DNA of 64,000 nucleotides from an uncultured Sphingomonadaceae bacterium (GTDB taxonomy: Bacteria; Pseudomonadota; Alphaproteobacteria; Sphingomonadales; Sphingomonadaceae). The notes under the pieces were generated by a model. It did no database searches. It saw only the letters and a list, made by a program, of their open reading frames with translations, and had not been told where the DNA came from. Both the position numbers and the translations under genes were made by a program. The stretch spans positions 868,001 through 932,000 of the forward strand of contig CANMWO010000001.1 in NCBI GenBank assembly GCA_947501695.1, written 5' to 3'. Below are positions 56,892 to 64,000 of this stretch, one piece after another. Numbering within the stretch: the stretch's first letter is position 1; each line of letters begins with the position of its first letter.

Positions 56892-58364
56892 TCAGTGAGC
56901 AAGAACTCCTTGAACGGCATTCTTCCAGCCTGAAAGACGAGCGTCTCGTTGAGATGGTTTTATCGTCGCAAGACTGGTTTCCAATCCCGATATCATGATA
57001 GCGGCTTCCTTGAGTGAGCCATGGATTCCACAGCCTACGGAAGCTAGCATCGCCGCGCCCAATGCTGTGGTTTCAAAAAATTCTGGTCGTTCAACTGGGA
57101 TATCCAATATGTCAGCTAGATCTTGCACCAACCAGTCATTGGCAACCATCCCACCGTCAATACGAAGGCTTTGCCAATCCGTACCGTCCGCTAAAAATGC
57201 CGTCTTTAAGTCATGGCACTGATAGGACATTGCTTCCAATGCGGCTCGAACTATATGCGCCTTTGTTGTAGAGAAGCTCAGGCCGGATATCGTACCGGTG
57301 GCATCGGCTTGCCAGTAAGGGGCTCCTAGACCAGAGAGGGCAGGGACCAGATAAACGCCGCCATTATCATCAACCGATCGCGCAAGATCCTCGCTTTCGC
57401 CAGCAAATTTCAACAGGCCGACATCATCGCGTAGCCATTGCATTAGGCTGCCGGCTACAAAAACAGAGCCTTCCAATGCATAAACACGCTTCCCGTTCAA
57501 TTGATACAATACCGTGGAGAGCAGGCGATGAGATGACACTGGCGGGGTATCTCCGCTGTTTGTTAGGATGAAAGCTCCGGTGCCAAAGGTCGCTTTCGTT
57601 TGACCGACTTCAAGACAGGCTTGGCCAATGGTTGCCGCCTGTTGATCTCCGGCAGAGCCGCATATTGCTATCGGTGCGCCAAACAGAGATGCTGATGTCT
57701 TGGCCAAATCGCCAGCACAATCGACAATATCCGGAAGAGTTTTTCGGGGAATATCGAATAATCCCAGCAACTCATCATCCCAATCCGTACTATCCAATGC
57801 CATTAACATGGTACGACTAGCGTTACTGGCATCGGTAATGTGCTGACCACCGGTAAGGCGGAAGATGAGATAGGATTCGATGGTTCCGAAAGCTAGATTA
57901 TCCCCAGCAGCGCCCACTTCTGGCCAATTTTTTAGCATCCAACCTATTTTGCTGCCGGAGAAATAGGGGTCGAGTAGCAATCCGGTCTTGGCCTGAACCA
58001 TGGGCTCCAAACTTTTGGCTTTTAACTCGTCACATATTGATGCTGTTCGCCGGTCTTGCCAAACGATCGCCTTGCTGAGTGGCTCGCCGGTACGTTTGTC
58101 CCAGGCCACGACAGTTTCACGCTGATTGGTGATCCCGATGGCCGCAATTTTTTCTGCGCCACCAGCCTGATCAATCATCTTCTGGCAACTGCGGAGCGTT
58201 TTGTCCCAAATTTCAGCGGCATCATGCTCCACAAGTCCGGGCGCAGGATAATATTGCTCCAATTCTTCCTGCTGTGATCCATGAAGTTTTCCATCGGCGC
58301 CAAAAAGCATTGCCCGCGTCGATGTGGTACCTTCATCGATAACCAAAATCTGTTGTGCTACCAT
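56892..58364 (-). CDS. glpK: Glycerol kinase
   Basis: GlpK phosphorylates glycerol. The 490-residue FGGY kinase has the ATP motif DEGTTSTRAMLF near its start, TNQRETVVAWDKRTGEP, and the FGGY signature region with LRIDGGMVANDWLVQDLAD. ALEGSVFVAGSLMQWLRDD is the conserved central block. It is divergent from glpD, so glycerol use is encoded by two opposing genes. No glpF transporter is in the window. Confidence 0.97.
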   Translation of the reverse strand: MVAQQILVIDEGTTSTRAMLFGADGKLHGSQQEELEQYYPAPGLVEHDAAEIWDKTLRSCQKMIDQAGGAEKIAAIGITNQRETVVAWDKRTGEPLSKAIVWQDRRTASICDELKAKSLEPMVQAKTGLLLDPYFSGSKIGWMLKNWPEVGAAGDNLAFGTIESYLIFRLTGGQHITDASNASRTMLMALDSTDWDDELLGLFDIPRKTLPDIVDCAGDLAKTSASLFGAPIAICGSAGDQQAATIGQACLEVGQTKATFGTGAFILTNSGDTPPVSSHRLLSTVLYQLNGKRVYALEGSVFVAGSLMQWLRDDVGLLKFAGESEDLARSVDDNGGVYLVPALSGLGAPYWQADATGTISGLSFSTTKAHIVRAALEAMSYQCHDLKTAFLADGTDWQSLRIDGGMVANDWLVQDLADILDIPVERPEFFETTALGAAMLASVGCGIHGSLKEAAIMISGLETSLATIKPSQRDARLSGWKNAVQGVLAH

Positions 58365-58618
58365 TGAAACCCGCTCCTGTTACTTTACAGGCACGCTAAA
58401 TTGTCACCTCCAAAACGCAAGCAAAAGCAAGAATGAAGGGCAGTTTGAAGAAAAGTTTAGCGCTATCGCGGTCCTCCAACAGTATATCTAAACTTCGTGG
58501 CTCAAGAATGACGTTTTTGCTAAACTTAGACGACGGTAATGATTTTTATCAACAAACGCCCAAAATTATATTGCACTGCAACATTGAACATCTGGCCAGA
58601 AGCTTTATGAGGCGGTTT

Positions 58619-60127
58619 ATGTATGATCTGGCAATTATTGGCGGCGGCATAAACGGTGTCGGTATCGCGCGGGATGCGGTGGGCAGAGGACTAAAAGTCC
58701 TACTGGTTGAACGCGACGATTTGGCAGGACACACCTCGTCCGCCAGCACCAAGTTGGTCCATGGTGGCCTGCGTTATCTGGAACATTATGAGTTTAGTTT
58801 GGTGCGTAAAGCGCTACAGGAACGTGAAGTTTTGCTGCGTAACGCACCGCATATCATCTGGCCGATGCGGTTCGTTTTACCGGTTGATGAAGGAATGCGT
58901 CCGGCCTGGTTTTTGCGTCTGGGTTTGTTTCTATATGATCATCTCGGGTCCCGTTCGCTGTTGCCGGGTACGAAGAGCCTCAATCTGTCCAAGGACTTTC
59001 GTGGGAAACCGCTGAAAAAGCGATTGAAAAAGGGTTTCGCCTATTCCGATTGCTGGGTCGAGGATGCTCGGTTGGTGTCCCTGATCGCACGTGACGCCAA
59101 AGAGCGCGGCGCGGATATTCGGGTACAGACCGAATGTGTCGGAATAGAACGTAGCGCTGATCATTGGGCTTTGAAGTTGAGCGGGCAAGACGGCGAAATA
59201 ACAGAACAGGCCAAAGTGTTGATTAATGCCGCTGGTCCTTGGGTTGATCCGGTCACAGCGCTTTACGATCAAAGCAGCAATGCCGCGAAATTACGCCTAG
59301 TAAAAGGCAGTCATATTGTCGTCGCTCGCAAGTTTGAAGGCGATCATAGTTATATTTTCCAGAATAAGGATGGCCGGATCATTTTCGCGATTCCTTATGA
59401 AGGCGATCACACATTAATTGGTACAACGGATCAGCCGTGGAGCTATGATGAAGGTCCGGCGAAGATTAGCGACGGCGAAATTGATTATCTTTGCGCTGCG
59501 GCTAGCGAATATTTTGCCAAACCCGTCACGCGCGACGATGTTCAGTGGACCTATTCCGGCGTGCGACCTTTATTTGATGATCACAGCCAGTCTGCATCTA
59601 CGGTCACCCGCGATTATGTGTTTGATTACAATGATGATGGCGGTGCGCCGGTATTGTCGGTCTTTGGCGGAAAAATAACTACCTATCGCGTATTGGCACG
59701 GCAGGCGATGAAGACCCTCAAAGCGGCTTTGCACGTCGAGACCGATGACTGGACCAAAGACACGCCATTACCTGGCGGCGATTTTCCGGCAGATGGGTTT
59801 GATGCTTTGGTTGCACAATATGAGCAGCGTTGGGCCTTTATTGATAATGATTTGATGGTCAGGTTAGTGCGGGCGTACGGCACTGATGCAGGGGCCATGC
59901 TTGCTGATGTTAGCGATCAGACTGATTTGGGCCGTAATTTTGGCGCTGGTCTTTATGAGATTGAGTTGCGTTGGTTGATCGAGCATGAATTTGTGACTGC
60001 CGCAGAAGACGTGCTGTGGCGCCGGTCCAAGCTTGGACTGCATATGGGCGAAGCCGAGAAAGCATCGGTTGCGGATTGGTTTTCCGAGCAGGATGTAAAA
60101 ACAAAAACGGTCAACGCCGTTTCCTGA
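58619..60127 (+). CDS. glpD: Glycerol-3-phosphate dehydrogenase (FAD)
   Basis: GlpD oxidises glycerol-3-phosphate to DHAP at the membrane. It has about 502 residues from ATG 58619, preceded by GAGGCGG, with the FAD Rossmann motif LAIIGGGINGVGIARDA, and HTSSASTKLVHGGLRYLEHYEF, VFGGKITTYRVLARQ as family blocks. The listed ORF begins 62 codons upstream in sequence unlike homologues, so the internal start is chosen. It pairs with divergent glpK; tRNA-Gly follows 46 bases downstream. Confidence 0.96.
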   Translation: MYDLAIIGGGINGVGIARDAVGRGLKVLLVERDDLAGHTSSASTKLVHGGLRYLEHYEFSLVRKALQEREVLLRNAPHIIWPMRFVLPVDEGMRPAWFLRLGLFLYDHLGSRSLLPGTKSLNLSKDFRGKPLKKRLKKGFAYSDCWVEDARLVSLIARDAKERGADIRVQTECVGIERSADHWALKLSGQDGEITEQAKVLINAAGPWVDPVTALYDQSSNAAKLRLVKGSHIVVARKFEGDHSYIFQNKDGRIIFAIPYEGDHTLIGTTDQPWSYDEGPAKISDGEIDYLCAAASEYFAKPVTRDDVQWTYSGVRPLFDDHSQSASTVTRDYVFDYNDDGGAPVLSVFGGKITTYRVLARQAMKTLKAALHVETDDWTKDTPLPGGDFPADGFDALVAQYEQRWAFIDNDLMVRLVRAYGTDAGAMLADVSDQTDLGRNFGAGLYEIELRWLIEHEFVTAAEDVLWRRSKLGLHMGEAEKASVADWFSEQDVKTKTVNAVS

Positions 60128-60172
60128 TTGACGCGCCGTCATAGCGATGGCAATAGCGGCGCTTGGAAATAG

Positions 60173-60246
60173 GCGGGTGTAGCTCAATGGTAGAGCAGAA
60201 GCCTTCCAAGCTTACGACGAGGGTTCGATTCCCTTCACCCGCTCCA
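60173..60246 (+). tRNA. tRNA-Gly (TCC anticodon)
   Basis: This 74-nt tRNA has acceptor GCGGGTG/CACCCGC, D-arm GCTC...GAGC, anticodon loop CTTCCAA (TCC at 60205-60207), T-arm with TTCGATT, and CCA encoded. Reading GGA/GGG codons is inferred from the anticodon. Its 3' 45 bases are repeated at 61916-61960, so it is the attachment site of an integrated element, with the intact copy kept on this side. Confidence 0.97.
60202..60246 (+). repeat. attL: 45-bp core inside tRNA-Gly
   Basis: CCTTCCAAGCTTACGACGAG... to the CCA end is identical for 45 bases to 61916-61960. It starts at the anticodon-stem end and finishes at CCA, the typical target of tyrosine-recombinase elements. Confidence 0.9.
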
Positions 60247-60248
60247 CC

Positions 60249-60260
60249 GCAGAAAACTGC
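60249..60260 (+). repeat. Terminal motif GCAGAAAACTGC (left copy)
   Basis: This 12-base sequence with GCAG/CTGC arms occurs 2 bases after the left core. The same 12 bases occur at 61892-61903, 12 bases before the right core. In a circular form the two would flank the core. Confidence 0.6.
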
Positions 60261-60301
60261 TAATTATTGGATATTTTTCCCAAGCGTTTTGGGCGCATAG
60301 T

Positions 60302-60320
60302 GGGGGTAACCTTTACCCCC
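60302..60320. repeat. GGGGGTAA inverted repeat near the left end
   Basis: GGGGGTAA-CCT-TTACCCCC is a perfect 8-bp inverted repeat. TGGGGGTAA is found again near the right end (61813-61821) next to a degenerate copy 13 bases before it. These could be recombinase arm-type sites. This and the next entry are the only structures seen in the 60247-60577 gap. Confidence 0.5.
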
Positions 60321-60370
60321 AAAAACCATGTATAGTGTTGATTTTTGGTTCTTTTCGATCAGTGCCTCAT

Positions 60371-60391
60371 CATAAGCTTACCAAGCTTATG
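60371..60391. repeat. CATAAGCTT inverted repeat
   Basis: CATAAGCTT-ACC-AAGCTTATG is a perfect 9-bp inverted repeat with a 3-base spacer, upstream of the DUF2971 gene (start 60578). It could be an operator or a second recombination site. Nothing else is seen in this non-coding stretch. Confidence 0.45.
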
Positions 60392-60577
60392 ACTACCCCA
60401 AGAAGGCAAGTGGCAAAAATTGAGATTTTAGCGTCCTTTTAACAATGATTGAGTTCTTGCCCGATTTAACTGGCACGAAGCTAGGGCGCTCTTATTGGAC
60501 GCCATCTGGTGTGTCTGCGATATCACGAAAGCGGAGTATTAGTTTGGTCAGCGTTCATAATTAGCTATAGATGAAGT

Positions 60578-61600
60578 ATGACAGAAGAAGAATTCAGCCA
60601 GATACTCGACCAAACATTTTGGAAATATTCTCTCGCAAGAACCCAAAAGATAAAAGATGTTAATCGGAAATTCGTCCACTACACATCGTTTGACGCTGCC
60701 ATCTCGATTATTGGGAAAAAGGAAATATGGCTTAGAAATGCGCGCGTAATGAATGATTATTCAGAGATTGCGCATGGAGAATCCTGCATCCGTTTTTGTC
60801 TCATAGACAATCAAGAGTTGGCAACACGCACTAAAGCAGTGTTGGAAGGTATAGTGGCTGGCTTATATGATCGGGCAGTGCATTGGTTTTTTGAACGGAT
60901 GCAGCACCGCTTAAGATACACTTATTTGCTTTCGATCTCTGAACATGGGCCACTTCACATTGGCCCCGGAACCGTCGATGAAGAATCGGAATTTGGACGA
61001 CTGTCTATGTGGCGGGCTTATGGTTCTTCAGGCGGCGTGGCATTGATATTCAATCAAGACCCTATAATGGATCCGCGCGACGCCCTACCGGCATTTGTCA
61101 GTCCAGTATTTTACGGAAATCCAGACGAGTTCTCAGTCCATTATTCTAACATGCTGAACCAATTGGAAGCAAACACCGAAGCGCTCAAACAGGTTGATCC
61201 AGAATTGATATGGGAAAATATGGCAACATTTCTTCATTTCTCGATTCTGTCATGCAAACATCCCGGATTTAAAGAAGAACGGGAGTGGCGGATAACATAT
61301 AGCCCTGAACCGGGAACAGAAGGTATCAGCGATGAGGAATTTAATAATAACAATCTGATCCAGAGAGAATTTCGTTCCGTCGATGGAATCCCACAAAGAA
61401 TCTATAAGATACCACTTAAAAAATATGGAGAGGAAGCCGATCAAGATATTTCGCTGTCGCGTATTCTCAATAAATTGGTTATAGGGCCGACAGCCTTTCC
61501 GGCAGTGGTAAACGATGCTTTGGTTTTTGAGATGCTGAAATCTGGGTTTTCCGCGGAGCAAATCAAGATCGCAGTATCACAAATTCCGATGCGATTATAA
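60578..61600 (+). CDS. DUF2971 domain protein, sole cargo of the tRNA-Gly element
   Basis: This 340-residue protein matches the DUF2971 pattern, with FVHYTSFDAAISIIGKKEIWLRNARVMNDYSEI (about residues 27-59) and LSMWRAYGSSGGVALIFN (about 141-158), then KHPGFKEEREWRI. It has no signal or membrane segment. The family has no firm biochemical role that I can name. As lone cargo in a tRNA-integrated element it may be a host-fitness or phage-defence gene, which is inference. The coding sequence looks more AT-rich than its neighbours. Confidence 0.88.
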   Translation: MTEEEFSQILDQTFWKYSLARTQKIKDVNRKFVHYTSFDAAISIIGKKEIWLRNARVMNDYSEIAHGESCIRFCLIDNQELATRTKAVLEGIVAGLYDRAVHWFFERMQHRLRYTYLLSISEHGPLHIGPGTVDEESEFGRLSMWRAYGSSGGVALIFNQDPIMDPRDALPAFVSPVFYGNPDEFSVHYSNMLNQLEANTEALKQVDPELIWENMATFLHFSILSCKHPGFKEEREWRITYSPEPGTEGISDEEFNNNNLIQREFRSVDGIPQRIYKIPLKKYGEEADQDISLSRILNKLVIGPTAFPAVVNDALVFEMLKSGFSAEQIKIAVSQIPMRL

Positions 61601-61812
61601 ATCTCTTCACACTGAAAGCCGTGCACCTGTGATTTCAATAGCAGAGTTTAAGCGTGGCTTCGCGCAACGCTTTATCGTTACAGGATTGACGTCCGCTTTT
61701 GCGCCCATAGTGGATTTTCAAAGATGATTTAGCGATATGTGAATGTCAGTTCTGCAATCTCCTAAATTACTGATAAATAGGTATATTATGGATAGAGGCA
61801 GTGGGAGTAAAA

Positions 61813-61821
61813 TGGGGGTAA
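61813..61821 (+). repeat. TGGGGGTAA near the right end of the element
   Basis: In GTGGGAGTAAAATGGGGGTAAT the second unit matches the left-end motif, and GTGGGAGTAA is a degenerate copy 13 bases before it. Together with the inverted pair at the left end they suggest arm-type recombinase sites. The rest of 61601-61890 shows no gene. Confidence 0.45.
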
Positions 61822-61891
61822 TGGAAAAAGAATATCCTTACTTTTCAATCATTCACAAGGTTTCTATAGAACCTTTTTAGGTCAAAAAATG

Positions 61892-61903
61892 GCAGAAAAC
61901 TGC
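61892..61903 (+). repeat. Terminal motif GCAGAAAACTGC (right copy)
   Basis: This is identical to 60249-60260 and lies just before the right 45-bp core, marking the element's right terminus. It sits in the otherwise gene-free 61601-62146 stretch. Confidence 0.6.
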
Positions 61904-61915
61904 GGTATGGACGGC

Positions 61916-61960
61916 CCTTCCAAGCTTACGACGAGGGTTCGATTCCCTTCACCCGCTCCA
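61916..61960 (+). repeat. attR: 45-bp copy of the tRNA-Gly 3' part
   Basis: This is a perfect 45-base match to the end of the tRNA-Gly gene, from the anticodon stem to CCA. The 5' tRNA half is absent, so this copy is not a functional tRNA. It marks the right boundary of the integrated element. Beyond it, 61961-62146 holds no gene that I can support. Confidence 0.9.
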
Positions 61961-62146
61961 ATTTCACTTCACATCCCCCCAAAGCCTCGCAAACTTTCAA
62001 TAAAATGAACGGTTTGCTGCAAATGATACAATTTGCGACAATTTTATCCTGTTCTGACAAACTTGGGGGACATATCACCCTTAGAAGAATATTCATGGCG
62101 GCCACAGAGGATCGCCTCCCTGAATGACTAGATAAGGATGAATATA

Positions 62147-62758
62147 ATGAAAAAGACAATTTTGATTTCGAGTGCGGCGGCTCTTTTGATTACCGGTGGT
62201 ATTGCCATCGCAGCGCCAGGTGGCGGCAAGGGCATGATGCGGGCCGATGCCAACAATGACAATCAGATCACGCGCGCCGAAATGACCGCCTCATTAGAAG
62301 AACGCTGGACGAAAATGGACGTCAACCAGGACGGGCAGATTTCTAAAGCCGATCGGGACGCCCGCAAAGCACAACGTTTTACCGAAATGGACACCAATGG
62401 TGACGGCGGTGTTTCCCAAGCTGAAATGGAAGCGCATCGCGCGAACCGTAAAGCCGAACGCTTTGCCCGGGCCGATGTAGACGGCAACGGCACTTTGAGC
62501 CAGGAAGAAATGCAGAGCATGCGCGGTAAACGCGGCGGCAAAGGCATGGGAAAACGTGGCGGTAAAGGCAAGCGCGGCGGCATGATGAAGCGCGCTGACA
62601 CCAATGGTGATCAGATGATTAGTAAAGCCGAATTTCAAGCAGCGGCTCTAGCGCGCTTTGAGAAAGCAGATGCCAATGGCGATGGTACAGTCACCGCCGA
62701 AGAACGTAAGGCAGCTCGCGATGCGCGTCGCGGTGAACGGAATAAAAGAGGCGGTTAA
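62147..62758 (+). CDS. Secreted EF-hand protein with six calcium-loop-like repeats
   Basis: This protein of about 203 residues has a signal peptide (KKTILISSAAALLITGGIAIAAP) and six EF-hand-like loops, DANNDNQITRAE, DVNQDGQISKAD, DTNGDGGVSQAE, DVDGNGTLSQEE, DTNGDQMISKAE and DANGDGTVTAEE. A glycine/lysine/arginine-rich segment (GKRGGKGMGKRGGKGKRGG) splits the fourth and fifth. It probably binds calcium in the envelope. ATG 62147 follows AAGGA at 8 bases and is preferred over 62138. A hairpin with a CU-rich loop and a two-component pair follow. Confidence 0.9.
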   Translation: MKKTILISSAAALLITGGIAIAAPGGGKGMMRADANNDNQITRAEMTASLEERWTKMDVNQDGQISKADRDARKAQRFTEMDTNGDGGVSQAEMEAHRANRKAERFARADVDGNGTLSQEEMQSMRGKRGGKGMGKRGGKGKRGGMMKRADTNGDQMISKAEFQAAALARFEKADANGDGTVTAEERKAARDARRGERNKRGG

Positions 62759-62780
62759 TCCCTGAACCACTCTTTTTTGT

Positions 62781-62838
62781 GAACGGGTCACCGGCTATCT
62801 CCCTCCCTTGAAAGCCCGGTGATCCGTTCCTTTTTTTT
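62781..62838 (+). terminator. 14-bp hairpin terminator with a CU-rich loop after the EF-hand gene
   Basis: GAACGGGTCACCGG pairs with CCGGTGATCCGTTC (one G-T wobble) and is followed by CTTTTTTTTAC. The 21-base loop CTATCTCCCTCCCTTGAAAGC exposes UCUCCCUCCC, complementary to ribosome-binding sites. It is certainly terminator-like; a 3'-UTR-derived sRNA is possible. Confidence 0.8.
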
Positions 62839-62860
62839 ACACCCATGCTAGGTAAGCACA

Positions 62861-63577
62861 ATGTCAGGACAAACTCACATATTATTGGTTGATGACGAGG
62901 CGTCTTTGCGCGAACCATTGGCCGAATATCTGACCAAACAAGGCTTTCGTGTCCAGCAAGCAAGTGATGCCAGTCAAGCGCGTTCAGTGATGAATGCGTT
63001 TAATTTTGATATCATATTGCTTGATATCATGATGCCGGGTGAGGATGGTTTGAGCTTCTGCCGCCATGTGCGCGAAAAAACCGAAACGCCGGTCATTTTT
63101 ATCAGCGCCAAAGGGGAAGAGCTGGAGCGCATTGTCGGGCTGGAACTGGGCGCAGACGATTATGTCACGAAGCCGTTTAGTCCGCGCGAATTGGTCGCAC
63201 GGATCAAGGTCGTGTTGCGGCGAACAAATAATGGCAATGGCATCAGTCCTGGAAGCGGTTCGATCTACCAATTCTCCGGTTGGACGCTTAAAACCGATCA
63301 GCGCAGCTTGATCGACGGGGAGGGAGTTGCTGTTCCGCTCTCCAGCGGTGAGTACCAGATGCTTCTTGCTCTGCTCTCCCGTGCTGGCCAAGTGCTCAAT
63401 CGAGATCAGCTACTCGACATCACCCAAGGACGTGAGGCACATGCCTTTGACCGCGCTGTCGACAATCAGGTAAGCCGTTTGCGCCGCAAAATTGAAGCTG
63501 ATCCCAAAAACCCTGAAATAATCAAAACCGTTTGGGGCGGCGGTTATGTGCTGGCCGGGGACGTCAAAACGCTATGA
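62861..63577 (+). CDS. OmpR-family response regulator
   Basis: This 238-residue response regulator has a receiver domain (acidic pair near 11-12, phosphorylated Asp55 in IILLDIMMPG, lysine in YVTKPFSPREL) and a C-terminal winged helix with LLDITQGREAHAFDRAVDNQVSRLRRKIE. It overlaps the histidine kinase start (ATGA), so the two form a pair. The signal is unknown; the upstream EF-hand gene is a possible target. Confidence 0.95.
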   Translation: MSGQTHILLVDDEASLREPLAEYLTKQGFRVQQASDASQARSVMNAFNFDIILLDIMMPGEDGLSFCRHVREKTETPVIFISAKGEELERIVGLELGADDYVTKPFSPRELVARIKVVLRRTNNGNGISPGSGSIYQFSGWTLKTDQRSLIDGEGVAVPLSSGEYQMLLALLSRAGQVLNRDQLLDITQGREAHAFDRAVDNQVSRLRRKIEADPKNPEIIKTVWGGGYVLAGDVKTL

Positions 63578-64000
63578 AGCGGTTGCTCCCTAAAAGTCTA
63601 ATCGGTCAGCTTTTGGCGTTGGTCGCGATCACATTGCTGATTGCGCAAACGATCAATATCGTGCTGCTCTATCGCGGTGCGCAAAATCAGAAAATGATAG
63701 AAGCCTCAGTCTCTGCTGTCGGTAGAATTTCGGGCGAAGTTGAACGAATAAACGAACGCGGTTTTCGTGAGCGTCGATTTCGGAAAGATGGCAGCCCACG
63801 CAAGCGCAGGAACTGGCCCTCAATTACCGCCAAAAGCTCCATAGATACCGGACAGCAGCGATTGCCAGCGGTGGAAGAGCGCGCAGCCCAGGCCTTTGAA
63901 AATATGGGAATTGATTTACAGGCGGTGGAAGTTGCGCTGGTGGATAAGTTACCAGCCAACATGACCAATAGCGTAGTAGGCTTAGGTCGCGAACGGCGAA
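63574..64000 (+). CDS. Sensor histidine kinase, partial (N-terminal part only)
   Basis: An open frame from ATG 63574 runs to the window end. It begins MKRLLPKSLIGQLLALVAIT with one transmembrane helix (about residues 9-33), followed by a probable periplasmic region rich in Arg/Lys (FRERRFRKDGSPRKRRN). The kinase domains are outside the window. Identity as the partner of the response regulator follows from the overlap and signal-kinase-like start. The ORF track missed it because it has no stop in the window. Confidence 0.8.
   Translation, partial: MKRLLPKSLIGQLLALVAITLLIAQTINIVLLYRGAQNQKMIEASVSAVGRISGEVERINERGFRERRFRKDGSPRKRRNWPSITAKSSIDTGQQRLPAVEERAAQAFENMGIDLQAVEVALVDKLPANMTNSVVGLGRERR

Larger units (their letters stand above)
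60202..61960 (+). mobile_element. 1.7-kb integrase-less element at tRNA-Gly
   Basis: The element lies between identical 45-bp tRNA-derived repeats. It contains one complete gene (DUF2971), an AT-rich look compared with its neighbours, and short terminal motifs repeated at both ends (GCAGAAAACTGC and TGGGGGTAA). No integrase or other mobility gene is present, so it is either a remnant or a non-autonomous element mobilised in trans. Boundaries are seen directly; mobility is inference. Confidence 0.75.

Noticed and set aside
61926-62159. 77-residue minus-strand ORF ending GCEVKLERVKGIEPSS
   Set aside because: Its C-terminal part is the reverse complement of the tRNA-Gly repeat and flanking sequence; RVKGIEPSS is a known artefact of translating tRNA sequence. 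The rest has no family support.

Overview
The window looks like chromosomal DNA of an alphaproteobacterium, most likely Sphingomonadales (Sphingorhabdus/Parasphingorhabdus/Sphingopyxis type). The pointers are the conserved cluster nfuA-tsaB-rimI-mucR-fur-plsC-miaB-phoH-ybeY-corC, a MucR/Ros regulator, a DUF2794 gene beside cysE, hslV-hslU, an OprO/P-type porin beside a phoR-pstSCAB-phoU-phoB cluster, and petABC. GC is moderate by eye. Taxonomy is inferred from gene content only.

Layout. 1-5 kb: a partial lipoprotein missed by the ORF track, rarA, a small membrane protein, a glycosyltransferase and a MOSC protein. 4-12 kb (minus strand): the housekeeping cluster from corC back to nfuA, covering tRNA modification, rRNA maturation, acyltransfer, a Fur-family regulator and Fe-S delivery. 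12-20 kb: an M16 protease, a thioredoxin-fold lipoprotein, a GFA protein, hslVU, small membrane proteins and a lysophospholipid-transporter-like MFS protein. 20-25 kb: pgsA-moaD-moaE, oxyR, cysE-DUF2794 and the porin. 25-33 kb (minus strand): the complete phosphate regulon with Pho-box-like sites and an intercistronic hairpin. 33-36 kb: a compact four-gene set made of a Tat-signal protein, a PqqD-like protein, an HprK-related kinase and a nucleotidyltransferase. 36-42 kb: gph, glmU, an NTP_transf_6 protein, an RHH-PIN toxin-antitoxin pair whose toxin has lost an acidic residue, glmS, OsmC and a second GFA protein. 42-50 kb: katG, argD-argF-hslO, a small secreted protein, a putative sRNA, queC-queE and a small acidic lipoprotein. 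50-56 kb: lipB, a membrane protein, a GNAT protein, hemF, trmL and petABC. 56-60 kb: glpK and glpD, divergent. 60-62 kb: tRNA-Gly(TCC) and a 1.7 kb integrated element bounded by a 45-bp copy of the tRNA 3' part, carrying one DUF2971 gene and no integrase. 62-64 kb: an EF-hand protein, a hairpin with a pyrimidine-rich loop, and a response regulator/histidine kinase pair cut by the window end.

The best candidates for something not yet described are three. First is the HprK-related/PqqD-like/nucleotidyltransferase operon behind a Tat-exported protein, with a large hairpin between the putative substrate gene and the modifying genes, a layout like peptide-modification (RiPP) operons. Second is the integrase-less tRNA-Gly cassette with matched terminal motifs and a single DUF2971 cargo gene. 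Third is a pair of structured RNA candidates, before queC and after the EF-hand gene, that share an exposed UCUCCCUC anti-Shine-Dalgarno-like motif.
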